A stretch of 43,859 nt of DNA from Gelidibacter salicanalis (GCF_016469035.1 NZ_JAEHJZ010000003.1:1-43859); one strand, 5' to 3'. Counted from the stretch's first letter, positions 16,073-25,332 are shown. Numbers and translations: made by a program. The notes: generated by a model not told the origin, from the sequence alone.

Positions 16073-16299
16073 TAGGCATTGTATCTTTCAATTTCACGAT
16101 CGTAGAAGTCTGTAGCCTGCTGAATCAAATTCTCGGTTTCAGACTTAATTTCCTTTTCGTCCTGATCATCAAACTCTTCCATCCACTCCACCTCATCGTC
16201 TTCAAGATTCAATATAAAACGAGGAAAATCAGTATGTATGATGTAAATGGCATCTGGGAAATCTGTATTATCGCCGAGGATGAATTTTGGTAGTTCCAT
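16072..16299 (-). CDS. Small acidic conserved hypothetical protein
   Basis: A 75-residue soluble protein, strongly acidic in its middle (EDDEVEWMEEFDDQDEKE), with a predicted C-terminal helix. No signal peptide, membrane segment or catalytic motif is seen. It is accepted as a gene because it has an ATG start, good codon character and a one-base overlap with the PAP2 gene downstream. I recall similar short acidic proteins beside flavobacterial PAP2 genes but cannot verify this here. Its function is unknown. Confidence 0.72.
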   Translation of the reverse strand: MELPKFILGDNTDFPDAIYIIHTDFPRFILNLEDDEVEWMEEFDDQDEKEIKSETENLIQQATDFYDREIERYNA

Positions 16300-16439
16300 A
16301 TAAAAATCGTCTTTGTTTTAATTTATGCGTTATCAAAATAATAGAAGTAATAACTTCAAATATACAACTTATGTCGGTACTCTAGAAACGTATTGGCAGC
16401 TCTTGCCCTTAACCCTTTCTGCCTTTAGTTTTAAACTAT

Positions 16440-17828
16440 TTAAGGCACCATGGCTACTTCCGATTTAATCAACTTTTTAGTCAAATAATTAAATCTAAAA
16501 AACAACAAAATGGCAGCACTTGTAAGGCCGGCAATCAAACCGAGCCAGATGCCCAAACTGCCCCACATGTCTTCCTTACCAAAATAATAACTAACCGGAA
16601 ACCCAATTCCCCAATAGGAAATAAACGTAATAACGGTAGGGATTTTCACATCCTGTAGACCTCTTAGAGCTCCTAAAGCTACAACCTGCAAACTATCGCT
16701 AATCTGAAAAATAGCTGCTGCCAATAGCAAAGTAGAGGCTATAGTAACTACTTCTCTTGTATCCACAGCATTTAACGGATCATCTAAATTGACGTAAATA
16801 GTTGGAAGCACTTTATGCAAGAGGATGAATAATAACGCAGAAACCACAGCAAGGATAACGCCTAGAAAAAAGATGGACATAGCAATACGTCGCAATTCAG
16901 TAAAATTTTGAAGCCCTTTTTGGTTGCCTACTCTAATCATAGCGGCAACACTCAATCCTGTAGCCACCATAAAGGTCATGGAGGATAAATTTAAAGCAAT
17001 CTGGTTTGCTGCTTGCGGATTTTGTCCCAATGTTCCACTCAACCAAATGGCTGATGTAAAAATAGCGACTTCAAAAAACATTTGCATCGCACTTGGAAAT
17101 CCGATATGGATGATTTTTTTGAGCATGGTCGATTCCAATACAAAAATCTTGATATTGGTAACATAGGCTTTCGATCTGTCTCTCGCTCTTAAAAGCCACC
17201 ATAAGAAAAAGACCATAACGACCCTAGAAATCAATGTTCCTAAGGCTGCCCCAACAAGGCCCATTTCAGGGAATCCAAATTTACCAAATATTAAAAGATA
17301 GTTTAATACCACATTAATGACATTGGCCAAAATAGTGGCATACATTGGATATTTTGTTAAGGACAGACCATCACTGAACTGTTTAATAGCTTGAAAGATA
17401 ATTAGCGGAATTAATGAAAACCCCACTAAATCTAAGTACGGAATTGCCAACTCCACCACATCTTCAGGCTGGTCCATAATATACATTAAGGGTTTGGCCA
17501 TTAAAAGCATGAGGAATAAAAAGATGCCTAATACGGTGCATAGAAATAAGCCGTGTTTAAATGCCGATTTCCCTTTTGCAAAATTCTTTTCAGTATCGGC
17601 CTCGGCCACTAAGGGCGTGATGGCTGTAGAAAACCCAATTCCTAAGGACATGGCTATAAAAACAAAACTGTTTCCTAAAGACACGGCTGCAAGCTCTGTA
17701 GCCCCCAGCTGACCCACCATGATATTATCTACCAGACTCACAAAAGTATGACCAAGCATCCCTAGCATAACCGGAGCTGCCAAGTTTAAGTTGTACTTAA
17801 ATTCTTTAGTATATTGCGATAAAACCAC
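16440..17828 (-). CDS. MATE-family multidrug efflux transporter
   Basis: A 462-residue polytopic membrane protein with twelve predicted helices in two homologous halves, typical of the NorM branch of MATE transporters. These export cationic drugs and metabolites in exchange for Na+ or H+. Recognisable segments are LAAPVMLGMLGHTFVSLVDNIMVG near the N-terminus (family pattern PxxxxxxxxxxxxxxDxxMVG) and the matching second-half segment GFPSAMQMFFEVA. The start is GTG at 17828, 18 bases after a TACCTTTG promoter element. It is a single-gene unit, and the substrate is unknown. Confidence 0.92.
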   Translation of the reverse strand: MVLSQYTKEFKYNLNLAAPVMLGMLGHTFVSLVDNIMVGQLGATELAAVSLGNSFVFIAMSLGIGFSTAITPLVAEADTEKNFAKGKSAFKHGLFLCTVLGIFLFLMLLMAKPLMYIMDQPEDVVELAIPYLDLVGFSLIPLIIFQAIKQFSDGLSLTKYPMYATILANVINVVLNYLLIFGKFGFPEMGLVGAALGTLISRVVMVFFLWWLLRARDRSKAYVTNIKIFVLESTMLKKIIHIGFPSAMQMFFEVAIFTSAIWLSGTLGQNPQAANQIALNLSSMTFMVATGLSVAAMIRVGNQKGLQNFTELRRIAMSIFFLGVILAVVSALLFILLHKVLPTIYVNLDDPLNAVDTREVVTIASTLLLAAAIFQISDSLQVVALGALRGLQDVKIPTVITFISYWGIGFPVSYYFGKEDMWGSLGIWLGLIAGLTSAAILLFFRFNYLTKKLIKSEVAMVP

Positions 17829-18143
17829 GTTGAAATTTTAAAAGTGCAAAGGTAGTGGATTGCCCAAGTTTATGAATCATTTTCCGATTTAATTTCAACA
17901 AAAACACACCGGATAAGTTATCGTTATCAACTTGCGATAAAGGGCAAATGAACAACCTCGACCCAAGGGTACGAGGTATCAAGTAGAAGTTCCTTTTTTA
18001 TTTCGACGCAGAGCGTCGGGGAATAAAACCCAAGGATCCCGCTAAAAAGCGGGATTAGTTCAACTAACAATTTTTAATTCATTGCTTCGCAACTTTTAAA
18101 AATTGAGTTTCACTAATTTAAATCTGATTTAAAGAATACCTCT
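17829..18143. repeat. Non-coding spacer built of hairpin repeats
   Basis: Apart from the MATE promoter, the stretch holds no gene. It contains a 10-pair hairpin with a one-base bulge, acctcgaccc/gggtacgaggt (17955-17977), the stem cgacgc-aga-gcgtcg (18004-18018), atcccgct/agcgggat (18036-18055) and caatttttaa/ttaaaaattg (18068-18105) enclosing a small ttgc-ttc-gcaa hairpin. The first hairpin begins with a 19-base stretch (17947-17965) that is identical to the last 19 bases of the window. The second is a covariant of the hairpin at 9017-9031. Confidence 0.65.
17847..17854 (-). promoter_or_regulatory. Bacteroidota -7 promoter element for the MATE gene
   Basis: TACCTTTG on the minus strand matches TAnnTTTG exactly and lies 18 bases before the GTG start. 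No TTG at the normal -33 spacing is obvious. Confidence 0.5.
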
Positions 18144-19088
18144 TTAAAACAACGTGCTTACCTGTTGTTTTGCCGTTTCGTATTCTGCCAGCATATCGTG
18201 GACAATCTCGGCAACGGGTTTGATATCATGGATCAGTCCAGCAATCTGACCAATTTCCAATTCGCCTTCTTCCAAATCGCCTTCAAACATGCCCCGTTTT
18301 GCTCGTGCCCTTCCCAATAGGCCTTTTAAATCATCAATACTGGGCGCCGTTTTATACAGCTCTACAATATCATTATAAAACTTATTTTTAATCAACCGTA
18401 CGGGCGCCAATTCTTTAAGAGTCAATTGGGTTGCGCCCTCTTTAGCATTGACAACCTCATCTTTAAACGCTTGATGTGCGGAACTCTCTTTACTCGCAAC
18501 AAACCTGCTGCCAACCTGAACACCGTCGGCCCCTAATATCATGGCGGCCAACATGCCCTGCCCAGTAGCAATTCCTCCAGCGGCAATTAGCGGAATGTCT
18601 AAAGCCTCTCGTACCATAGGAATTAATGCTAAGGTAGTACTCTCTTCTCTACCATTATGCCCTCCGGCTTCAAAACCTTCTGCCACAACAGCAGCGACAC
18701 CTGCCTCTTGTGCTTTTAAAGCAAACTTTACACTGCTCACCACATGCACTACGGTTACCCCACGTTCTTTAAGCCATGCGGTCCATGTTTTGGGATTTCC
18801 TGCAGATGTGAAGACTATTTTAACCTCTTCCTCTACAATAATATCCATGATTTCCTCAATATTCGGGTACAACATAGGCACATTGACCCCAAACGGTTTG
18901 TCGGTGGCCTGTTTACATTTTTGAATGTGTTCGCGCAGCACATCAGGATACATTGATCCTGCACCGATAAGTCCTAAAATACCTGCATTACTTGAAGCAG
19001 ACGCTAATTTCCATCCACTGTTCCAGATCATTCCTGCTTGAATAATTGGGTATTGGATATTGAAAAGGGTTGTAATTTTATTTGACAT
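18144..19088 (-). CDS. Nitronate monooxygenase-family FMN protein
   Basis: A 314-residue TIM-barrel flavoprotein of the nitronate monooxygenase / 2-nitropropane dioxygenase / FabK superfamily. The start YPIIQAGM, the loop VAEGFEAGGHNG with catalytic His144, and the phosphate-binding block AAGGIATGQGMLAAMILGADGVQVGSRF are all present. It may detoxify alkyl nitronates or act as an enoyl-ACP reductase-like enzyme. The HNG motif favours the nitronate monooxygenase branch, but in vivo substrates of such bacterial homologues are often unknown. Its ATG follows directly after the TAA of the upstream subtilase gene (TAAATG), so it is the third member of an mnmA-subtilase-nmo transcript. Confidence 0.87.
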   Translation of the reverse strand: MSNKITTLFNIQYPIIQAGMIWNSGWKLASASSNAGILGLIGAGSMYPDVLREHIQKCKQATDKPFGVNVPMLYPNIEEIMDIIVEEEVKIVFTSAGNPKTWTAWLKERGVTVVHVVSSVKFALKAQEAGVAAVVAEGFEAGGHNGREESTTLALIPMVREALDIPLIAAGGIATGQGMLAAMILGADGVQVGSRFVASKESSAHQAFKDEVVNAKEGATQLTLKELAPVRLIKNKFYNDIVELYKTAPSIDDLKGLLGRARAKRGMFEGDLEEGELEIGQIAGLIHDIKPVAEIVHDMLAEYETAKQQVSTLF

Positions 19089-20696
19089 TTAGAATTTTAT
19101 AAATTGAAAATTGAAAGCTGTGGTCTTTGAATCGATCTTAAGCAGATATATTCCTGAAACCAACGCTGAGACATCTATTTTTGAGTAGGCATCTTTATAC
19201 ATCTGCTCGATTATTTTTTTGCCAAGAACATCATAAACACGAAGTGTACGATCTTCATTGCTAGACGGTAATTTCAGGTGAAGTTCGTGCGCAACAGGAT
19301 TGGGGTACACTTTAAACGTATTGAATTTGGCGTTCTTGGTTGACAACGTCAAAGCTAAAGCTGCCTCAAAATCAGGAATACCAAACCCCAATAAATAATC
19401 TGGTGTATCATATTGAGATGCAGACATCCGAACGTATTGTTTAATTTGTTCTGCACTTGCTGTAGGCATTGCCTGCCATAAGCTGGCTATGGCACCCGCC
19501 ACAATGGGGGCACTAAAAGAGGTGCCATTATTATTGACAATAGAATCCGTTTCATCAATAACAAAAGATCCTAACCCTTGGGCGACGACGTCTGGTTTCT
19601 GGGTGGGCTGAAAATTACTTCCACGCGAACTGAATGACGCATAAAGACCATCCCCATTTACCGCACCAACTGTAAATACACCTTTGGCATCTGCAGGGGC
19701 GGTGACAATTCCCCATGGTGTGTTTCCAGAATTACCGGCCGAATTCACCACTAAAATTCCTTTCTGGGATGCAATAGTAGCGCCTCTGCTGATAAACGTC
19801 GTAGTCCCATCCATTTCTGACGGTGTATAATTGTAGTTGGGGTTGTCAAAAGTATTATACCCCAAAGAGGAAGTGATGATATGCACCCCTAAGCTATCTG
19901 CCCGTTCAGCGGCTTCAACCCAGTAGCTTTCTTCAATGGGATTTTCAATTTCTGACTCCTCTGTTCGGAATAGATAATAGGAGGCATCAGGAGCCGTACC
20001 CACAAATTTATTTTCTATATATCCAGCCATCGTACTCAACACACGGGTTCCGTGGGAGCTGCCTGAATAGTCATAAATAGCTGAAGTTCTATTGACAAAA
20101 TCATAACCATCCAACAAGTTTTGGTCAGTTCTCAATCTCTCAAAAGAAGCCATTGTGGCTACGTTTGGAAAGCCAGAATCAAACACTGCTATTATAATGC
20201 CATGACCTGTAAAATCTTCAATGTGAAGCGCACCTACATGAATCATATCTGTTTGATTTTGGGCACTTCCATATTCAAAATCTTCTAAATTTGCTTCAAT
20301 AGTAAACTTGTTATCTTGCAGAGTTGGTCTTGATAAATCGGGAAGGTTCTTATCAGCAAAATCGATCGTTCGCACAAACTCCAAATTAAAAAGCGACTTA
20401 ATAGCGGCAACACCTCCTCTAACATGAAGGGCGTTCATCCATTTGGATTTAGCAAATACAGTTATATTATTTACCGTTTTTACTGCGGAAATATAAGTAG
20501 GGTTGACCGGTACATCTCGGGCATCAATGCTAATACTGTGAAGTTTTTTCCTGTCAATGGCTGATTGGGAAAGTATGAAAATCGGATTTTCAAGAGAAGT
20601 TTCAACGTTTTCCTTATCCGCAAAATAAACCCAAGCATCTTGTTGACAAAAGGCAGCCTGAGAAATGCAGCATAAGAAGAACAGAATGAATTTCAT
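19089..20696 (-). CDS. T9SS-exported S8 (subtilisin-like) serine protease
   Basis: With the ATG at 20696 the protein has 535 residues and a signal peptide (MKFILFFLCCISQAAFC). It has a propeptide-like region and an S8 catalytic domain with Asp173 (VFDSGF), His215 (SSHGTR), the oxyanion Asn322 (SAGNSG) and Ser393 (NGTSFSAP). The C-terminal ~75 residues (VYPNPVAHELHL to LLKIDS and FQFIKF) are a type A T9SS sorting domain, so it should be secreted or surface-bound through the gliding-motility-associated system. A TTG four codons upstream is less likely. It lies about 40 bases after mnmA and abuts the nitronate monooxygenase gene. It probably degrades external protein. Confidence 0.93.
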   Translation of the reverse strand: MKFILFFLCCISQAAFCQQDAWVYFADKENVETSLENPIFILSQSAIDRKKLHSISIDARDVPVNPTYISAVKTVNNITVFAKSKWMNALHVRGGVAAIKSLFNLEFVRTIDFADKNLPDLSRPTLQDNKFTIEANLEDFEYGSAQNQTDMIHVGALHIEDFTGHGIIIAVFDSGFPNVATMASFERLRTDQNLLDGYDFVNRTSAIYDYSGSSHGTRVLSTMAGYIENKFVGTAPDASYYLFRTEESEIENPIEESYWVEAAERADSLGVHIITSSLGYNTFDNPNYNYTPSEMDGTTTFISRGATIASQKGILVVNSAGNSGNTPWGIVTAPADAKGVFTVGAVNGDGLYASFSSRGSNFQPTQKPDVVAQGLGSFVIDETDSIVNNNGTSFSAPIVAGAIASLWQAMPTASAEQIKQYVRMSASQYDTPDYLLGFGIPDFEAALALTLSTKNAKFNTFKVYPNPVAHELHLKLPSSNEDRTLRVYDVLGKKIIEQMYKDAYSKIDVSALVSGIYLLKIDSKTTAFNFQFIKF

Positions 20697-20734
20697 GAAA
20701 TACAGCAAGAATTTAGTAAAATCAGTACTGCAAT

Positions 20735-21922
20735 TTAAGAAATAACTCCCGAACCTACTAATTCATCATCAAGATACCAAGCTGCGAATTGCCCTTCTGT
20801 AATGGCCGATTGCAACTCTTCAAAAACCACATATAGTCCATTTTCTAGCTGATGTAAAATGGCCTTTTGAAGGGGTTGGCGGTATCTGATTCGTGCGTTG
20901 ACCTTCATAGTTTGACCCACTTCTAATTTTAAATCCTCACGGATCCAATGCACCTCATCATTAGACACAAAAAGTGCTCTTTTAAGCAATCCGGGATGCT
21001 CTTTACCTTGACCGGTATAAATGACGTTCTCTTCAACATCAGTATCAATGACAAACAAGGGTTCAGCCGTACCTCCAACGGCAAGCCCTTTACGCTGACC
21101 TTTAGTAAAATAATGGGCACCTTGATGTGTCCCAACAATTTTACCGTCAGTAACATTATAATCGATTTTACGCGTCAGATAGGCTAATTTTTCTTTCTCA
21201 GAAGTGAATTCAGGTTGTGAGTCCTGATACAACACTTGCTCTGCTGGGATTTCTACAATGACGCCTTCTTTTGGCTGTAACTTTTGTTGTAAAAATTCAG
21301 GCAATCGCACTTTACCAATAAAGCAAAGCCCTTGGGAATCTTTTTTATCTGCAGTAACCAAATCGAGATCAGCAGCGATTTTGCGCACTTCTGGCTTTGT
21401 CAATTCGCCAATGGGGAACAGTGCTTTTGACAATTGATCTTGGGATAATTGACACAAGAAATAGGATTGATCTTTGTTAGTGTCTACTCCTGCGAGTAGT
21501 TGAAAAACATCTTGACCATCTTTTTGAAGCACGCCTTTACGGCAATAATGGCCCGTAGCCACATAATCGGCACCCAAGTGGAGCGCAATTTTCATAAACA
21601 CATCAAACTTGATTTCTCTATTACAAAGCACATCCGGATTTGGCGTTCTCCCCTTTTGATATTCATCAAACATATAATCGACAATGCGCTCCTTGTATTG
21701 CTCGCTTAAATCGACCGTTTGAAAGGGAATGCCTAATTTATCGGCCACCAGCATAGCATCATTACTATCATCCAACCACGGGCATTCATCAGAAATGGTC
21801 ACCGAATCATCATGCCAATTTTTCATAAACAGACCAATGACCTCATACCCTTGCTCTTTTAACAAATACGCGGCAACACTTGAATCTACACCTCCCGAAA
21901 GTCCTACGATTACTCTTTTCAT
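20735..21922 (-). CDS. mnmA: tRNA-uridine 2-sulfurtransferase MnmA
   Basis: ATP-pyrophosphatase-fold enzyme that thiolates the wobble uridine U34 of tRNA-Lys, -Glu and -Gln. The 395-residue protein has the PP-loop GLSGGVDSS (7-15), the catalytic nucleophile Cys100 ([12 protein letters not shown]) and the persulfide Cys200 (SQGLCFIG), both expected for MnmA. The beta-barrel substrate-capping domains follow. The ATG cannot be moved downstream without losing the PP-loop. A TAATTTTG element lies only 4 bases before the ATG, leaving almost no leader, and a hexamer array occupies the -33 region. It is the first gene of the transcript with the subtilase and nitronate monooxygenase. Confidence 0.97.
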   Translation of the reverse strand: MKRVIVGLSGGVDSSVAAYLLKEQGYEVIGLFMKNWHDDSVTISDECPWLDDSNDAMLVADKLGIPFQTVDLSEQYKERIVDYMFDEYQKGRTPNPDVLCNREIKFDVFMKIALHLGADYVATGHYCRKGVLQKDGQDVFQLLAGVDTNKDQSYFLCQLSQDQLSKALFPIGELTKPEVRKIAADLDLVTADKKDSQGLCFIGKVRLPEFLQQKLQPKEGVIVEIPAEQVLYQDSQPEFTSEKEKLAYLTRKIDYNVTDGKIVGTHQGAHYFTKGQRKGLAVGGTAEPLFVIDTDVEENVIYTGQGKEHPGLLKRALFVSNDEVHWIREDLKLEVGQTMKVNARIRYRQPLQKAILHQLENGLYVVFEELQSAITEGQFAAWYLDDELVGSGVIS

Positions 21923-21926
21923 TTTG

Positions 21927-21934
21927 CAAAATTA
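21927..21934 (-). promoter_or_regulatory. Possible -7 element of mnmA, almost leaderless
   Basis: TAATTTTG on the minus strand matches TAnnTTTG and ends 4 bases before the mnmA ATG. The expected start site would fall at or next to the start codon, giving a leaderless mRNA. The overlapping decamer ttttgcaaaa is a perfect palindrome, so the match could instead reflect an operator. Confidence 0.35.
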
Positions 21935-21950
21935 CGAAGATTATTGGGAA

Positions 21951-21976
21951 TGAAAATGAAAATGAAGTTGAAGTTG
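21951..21976. repeat. Degenerate hexamer array (TGAANN) upstream of mnmA
   Basis: Consecutive hexamers tgaaaa, tgaaaa, tgaagt, tgaagt are followed by a shortened unit. Read on the mnmA strand they are TTCA-type hexamers like those at 13774-13815. The array begins 17 bases upstream of the putative -7 element, where a -33 element would be expected. Confidence 0.6.
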
Positions 21977-22137
21977 AGTTGATTGCCCGACCGTAGCTTT
22001 AGCGAAGGCAGGAATTTACCTGCCCGTAGTGACCTGCTGATTTGGATGTTTTTTTTGCAGACTGATTGTTTATTAAATAGTGGTGTCTGAAATCCTAAGA
22101 ATAATAGGAACAAAGGATACCTATTTACGAACCAAGG

Positions 22138-22466
22138 TCCCGCAGATCTCGCCAATTTACGCAGATTTCTAATTGTATAGAAACTACAACTTGAAACAAA
22201 ACAAACAATAGAAACAACAGAAACCTATTTACAAGCTTAACTCCCACAGATGTCGCCAATCTACGCAGATCTCTAATGTATAGCGACTCCAACTTGAAAC
22301 AAAAAAAACAATAGAAACAACAGAAACAACAGAAACAACAGAAACCTATTGAAAAACTAAGTCCCCCGCAGATGTCGCCAATTTACGCAGATCTCTAATG
22401 TATAGCGACTCCAACTTGAAACAACAGAAACAACAGAAACAATAAAAACAATAAAAACAATTTACT
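22138..22466. repeat. Three tandem copies of a 104-120 base intergenic unit
   Basis: Copies run 22138-22241, 22242-22361 and 22362 to about 22466. The first ~60 bases of copies 2 and 3 are nearly identical, sharing cagatgtcgccaat and ctctaatgtatagcgactcc. Copy 1 is more diverged. Length differences come from the number of 9-base agaaacaac-type units in the tail (expanded in copies 2 and 3). The unit is not a CRISPR repeat because there are no unique spacers of constant length. Confidence 0.8.
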
Positions 22467-22505
22467 AAAGACTGAAAACTGCCAACTAAAAAACCCCCAT
22501 TTCCC

Positions 22506-23216
22506 CTACTGTTTCATCGGATTCTTACTATAAACTGTATAATCCTTTTCTTCGGTCAAGATGCCATTGTCGTAAAATTTCCAAATGCCGTATTTTTGAT
22601 CTTTTCTATAAGCGCCTTCAGCAAGTAGTTGCCCATCGCCATTATAATATTTTGACATGCCATCGAGCCTATCATCTTTATAGGTAAACTCTTTAATGAC
22701 CACACCTTTATCAGAAAATATTTTGGAGATGCCCTCTATTCTTCCGTTGTTGTAAGTGGAATGTTCGGCCATTTGCCCGGTTTCGTAATACACCATTCTT
22801 TCGCCTTCAAGTTGTCCATTGGTGTTGTAATGTTCAACGGTCATGACCGCTTTAGTCTTATTATGATAATACACCCACTTCCCTACAAAAAGCGTATCGA
22901 CCATATGGCCCTCACTAATTAATTTTCCCTTTGATGAAAAAAACTTGACACTAATATCACCGTTATCAAGATTAAATTCTCTGGTAGCGCTCAGCACACT
23001 TTTATTTTTATCGAGCTTGTAAAACTTAAATTGGCCTACTTCTTTCCCGTGTTGAAAGGTGCCTTCATATCTTGGTTGATCTAAACCTTCATAATTCTTT
23101 TTCCATATGCCATGGCGCTCTCCTTTAGCATCATATTGGTTGACCTTCTCTTGGGCATGGACAGCAGTTAAAAACAGGGTTAAAACTACCGTAAAAAGTA
23201 TATTTTGATTACTCAT
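22506..23216 (-). CDS. Secreted MORN/YwqK-repeat protein
   Basis: A 236-residue protein with a signal peptide (about residues 1-21, ending HAQE) and about eight repeats of the MORN-variant type, for example GERHGIWKKNYEG, GTFQHGKEVGQFKFY and GQLLAEGAYRKDQKYGIWKFY. Bacteroidota genomes often label these YwqK-family antitoxin proteins, but nothing here indicates a toxin partner. The repeats form beta-hairpin sheets thought to bind proteins or lipids. It is a single gene downstream of yidC and separated from it by a terminator. Its specific function is unknown. Confidence 0.83.
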   Translation of the reverse strand: MSNQNILFTVVLTLFLTAVHAQEKVNQYDAKGERHGIWKKNYEGLDQPRYEGTFQHGKEVGQFKFYKLDKNKSVLSATREFNLDNGDISVKFFSSKGKLISEGHMVDTLFVGKWVYYHNKTKAVMTVEHYNTNGQLEGERMVYYETGQMAEHSTYNNGRIEGISKIFSDKGVVIKEFTYKDDRLDGMSKYYNGDGQLLAEGAYRKDQKYGIWKFYDNGILTEEKDYTVYSKNPMKQ

Positions 23217-23378
23217 TATATGTTTTCATTAAAGAGGTTCAGTCACGTTATGTCGAACAAATAAACTCAAAAAATTGAAACTTATTTCAAAAACTTATAA
23301 CATTTTGCAATGCCTGGTATTTAGGATTGGGTTTCAACTTATTAGGGATGGTTTTTATGACCTCTCATTAGAAGTTAA

Positions 23379-23413
23379 AAAAAATGCCTCTAAAGACTTT
23401 AGAGACATTTTTT
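23379..23413 (-). terminator. Rho-independent terminator after yidC
   Basis: A 17-base stem, aaaaaatgcctctaaag (23379-23395) against ctttagagacatttttt (23397-23413), has one mismatch that forms G-U on one strand. It has A/T runs on both sides and lies 20 bases past the yidC stop. Confidence 0.85.
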
Positions 23414-23433
23414 AGTGTACTTAAAAAGCTAAT

Positions 23434-25332
23434 CTAACGCTTTCCTTGTTTTTTCTGTTGTTGTTCAGCTTGTTCCATCATTTCTTTCATTTTCTTTTGG
23501 AACTTACTTTCTTTTTTAGGTTTTGCTTTACTCACCTGAATACGTGCATGGATTTTATCTTCGTCTAAGATAAAATTTTTGATCACCAACATGATTCCGA
23601 TACTAATTAAGTTAGAAATAAAGTAATACAAACTCAATCCAGAAGCATAGTTATTAAAAAAGAATAACATCATTATAGGAGAGAAGTAAATCATATACTT
23701 CATCATTTTTGCCATATCTGGCATCCCTTCTTGAGTTGGTTGTGACGCCATTTGTTGCCCTGTGGTCATCTTCATGTAAAAGAAAATTGCTATGGACGCC
23801 AATATTGGGAACAAACTTACGTGGTCTCCATAAAACGGAATCTTGAACGGTAAATTGGCTATGGTATCATAAGACGATAAATCATCTGCCCAAAGGAAAC
23901 TTTTTTGACGAATATCAAAGGCCGATGGGAAGAACTGGAAGAGTGCATAAAACACTGGTAACTGAATCAGCGCCGGCAAGCATCCACTGAGCGGACTCGC
24001 GCCTGCCTTAGATTGTAAGGCCATGGTTTCTTGCTGAACTTTCAGCTTGTTGTCTTTATACTTTTCACGAATAGCATCCAATTCTGGTTTAATAATTTTA
24101 AGCTTCGCTTGAGACAGGAACTGTTTGTACTGTACAAATGACAGACACAATTTGATTAACACCGTCATGACCACAATCGCGATTCCGTAAGGCATAAAAG
24201 ACCCTAAAAATGCAAATAATGGGATAAATAAGTAACGGTTAATCCAGCCAAAAATACCCCAACCCAATGGCAGTATTTCATCTAGATTCCTGTCATATGC
24301 ATTTAAAATTTTATAATCACTTGGACCATAATACAAATCCATGTTTCTATTCAATTCACCACCTTGCAGTGCCAATGGCAGTTTAGTAGTAAACGCTTTG
24401 GTGAAAACCGTATCTATATCTTCGTCTTGAACTAAATTTTTAGAAGTAAACAAGCCTTCCTTAAACGGTTGATCTGCTAAAAGAATTGAGGTAAAGAAAT
24501 GCTGTTTATTAGCCACCCAGGTTACATCTTCGGCGGTATCATCAGTAAAATCCTGTTGCCCTAAATAATCGTCTTTTCCGCCTTCATATTCAAAAAGCAG
24601 CTCCGTATATCTATTTTCATAGCTGATACTTTTAGCGTGACGATAGGTTTTGATATTCCAATCTAAATTGACTTGTTGAGAACTGTTGATCACATCAGAT
24701 AACCCTTGTGAGCGTACATTAAACGCAAACATGTAATCATTTGGCTTCAACTCATAACGGTACTCTAAAAACTTGCTTTCAGAAACTTTAAGCTTCATCG
24801 AAACCACTGTGTTTTCGCCATTTTGGGTTATTGTTGGCTCAAAATATAGGTCTTTGGTATTTAGATTTCTATTGTCTGTTGTAGAAAATGAGATATTAAA
24901 GTTGGCATTGCCATCTTTAATAATATAGATTGGCACAGAATCAGAAGTCACAAACTTTTTAAGTTTTACTTCAGATAAGTACCCTCCCTTATTACTGAAC
25001 TTTAACTGGAATAAATCGGTTTCAACCAAGGTTTCAGTATCAGTAGCAGAAGGCAAGGTAGACGCATAGGCAAAAGCACCCAATCTATTTTTTAAAGCCT
25101 CTAATTTAAGAGAATCTAATGCTGTGGTATTGGAGTAATCCTCAGCCTTGGTGACAAATGTATCCTTCTCGACCTTTTGCTGTTTCTCTGCGGCTATCTG
25201 AGCTTGTTTGGCTTGCTCTTCAGCTGCAATTTCCTCAGGAGTTGGTTTGTTCTGCCACAGCATGAACAACAATATTCCGAAAATAAGAACAAATCCTACA
25301 ATAGAATTGAAATCAAATTTTTTTTCTTCCAT
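23434..25332 (-). CDS. yidC: Membrane protein insertase YidC
   Basis: Inserts and folds inner-membrane proteins with or without SecYEG. The 632-residue protein has the gram-negative layout: TM1 at about residues 9-21, a large periplasmic domain (about 50-350), then five conserved helices with the LLSQAKLKIIKPELDAIREKYKDN cytoplasmic loop (present here as FLSQAKLK...) and GASPLSGCLPALIQLPVFYALF. The C-terminus is strongly basic and Gln/Lys rich (about the last 30 residues), a feature associated with ribosome contact. It lies 110 bases after pyrG on the same strand with no terminator between, so they are probably cotranscribed. Confidence 0.97.
   Translation of the reverse strand: MEEKKFDFNSIVGFVLIFGILLFMLWQNKPTPEEIAAEEQAKQAQIAAEKQQKVEKDTFVTKAEDYSNTTALDSLKLEALKNRLGAFAYASTLPSATDTETLVETDLFQLKFSNKGGYLSEVKLKKFVTSDSVPIYIIKDGNANFNISFSTTDNRNLNTKDLYFEPTITQNGENTVVSMKLKVSESKFLEYRYELKPNDYMFAFNVRSQGLSDVINSSQQVNLDWNIKTYRHAKSISYENRYTELLFEYEGGKDDYLGQQDFTDDTAEDVTWVANKQHFFTSILLADQPFKEGLFTSKNLVQDEDIDTVFTKAFTTKLPLALQGGELNRNMDLYYGPSDYKILNAYDRNLDEILPLGWGIFGWINRYLFIPLFAFLGSFMPYGIAIVVMTVLIKLCLSFVQYKQFLSQAKLKIIKPELDAIREKYKDNKLKVQQETMALQSKAGASPLSGCLPALIQLPVFYALFQFFPSAFDIRQKSFLWADDLSSYDTIANLPFKIPFYGDHVSLFPILASIAIFFYMKMTTGQQMASQPTQEGMPDMAKMMKYMIYFSPIMMLFFFNNYASGLSLYYFISNLISIGIMLVIKNFILDEDKIHARIQVSKAKPKKESKFQKKMKEMMEQAEQQQKKQGKR

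Larger units (their letters stand above)
21923..22505. repeat. Long non-coding spacer of tandem and low-complexity repeats
   Basis: No gene is seen in this 583-base spacer. It holds a hexamer array (21951-21976), a palindromic stretch with tgcccg arms near 21985-22035, and three consecutive imperfect copies of a 104-120 base unit (starts 22138, 22242, 22362; the last ends near 22466). A short heptamer run follows (about 22467-22493). Each large copy has a conserved head (cgcagat..tcgccaat.tacgcagat) and a tail of variable numbers of agaaacaac nonamers or shorter derivatives. Confidence 0.75.

Noticed and set aside
22138-22466. Possible CRISPR array
   Set aside because: The three units are contiguous and 104-120 bases long with low-complexity tails; there are no short identical repeats separated by unique spacers and no cas genes nearby.
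22506-23216. Toxin-antitoxin role suggested by the YwqK family name
   Set aside because: The protein has a signal peptide and MORN-type repeats, and no small toxin-like partner gene lies beside it.
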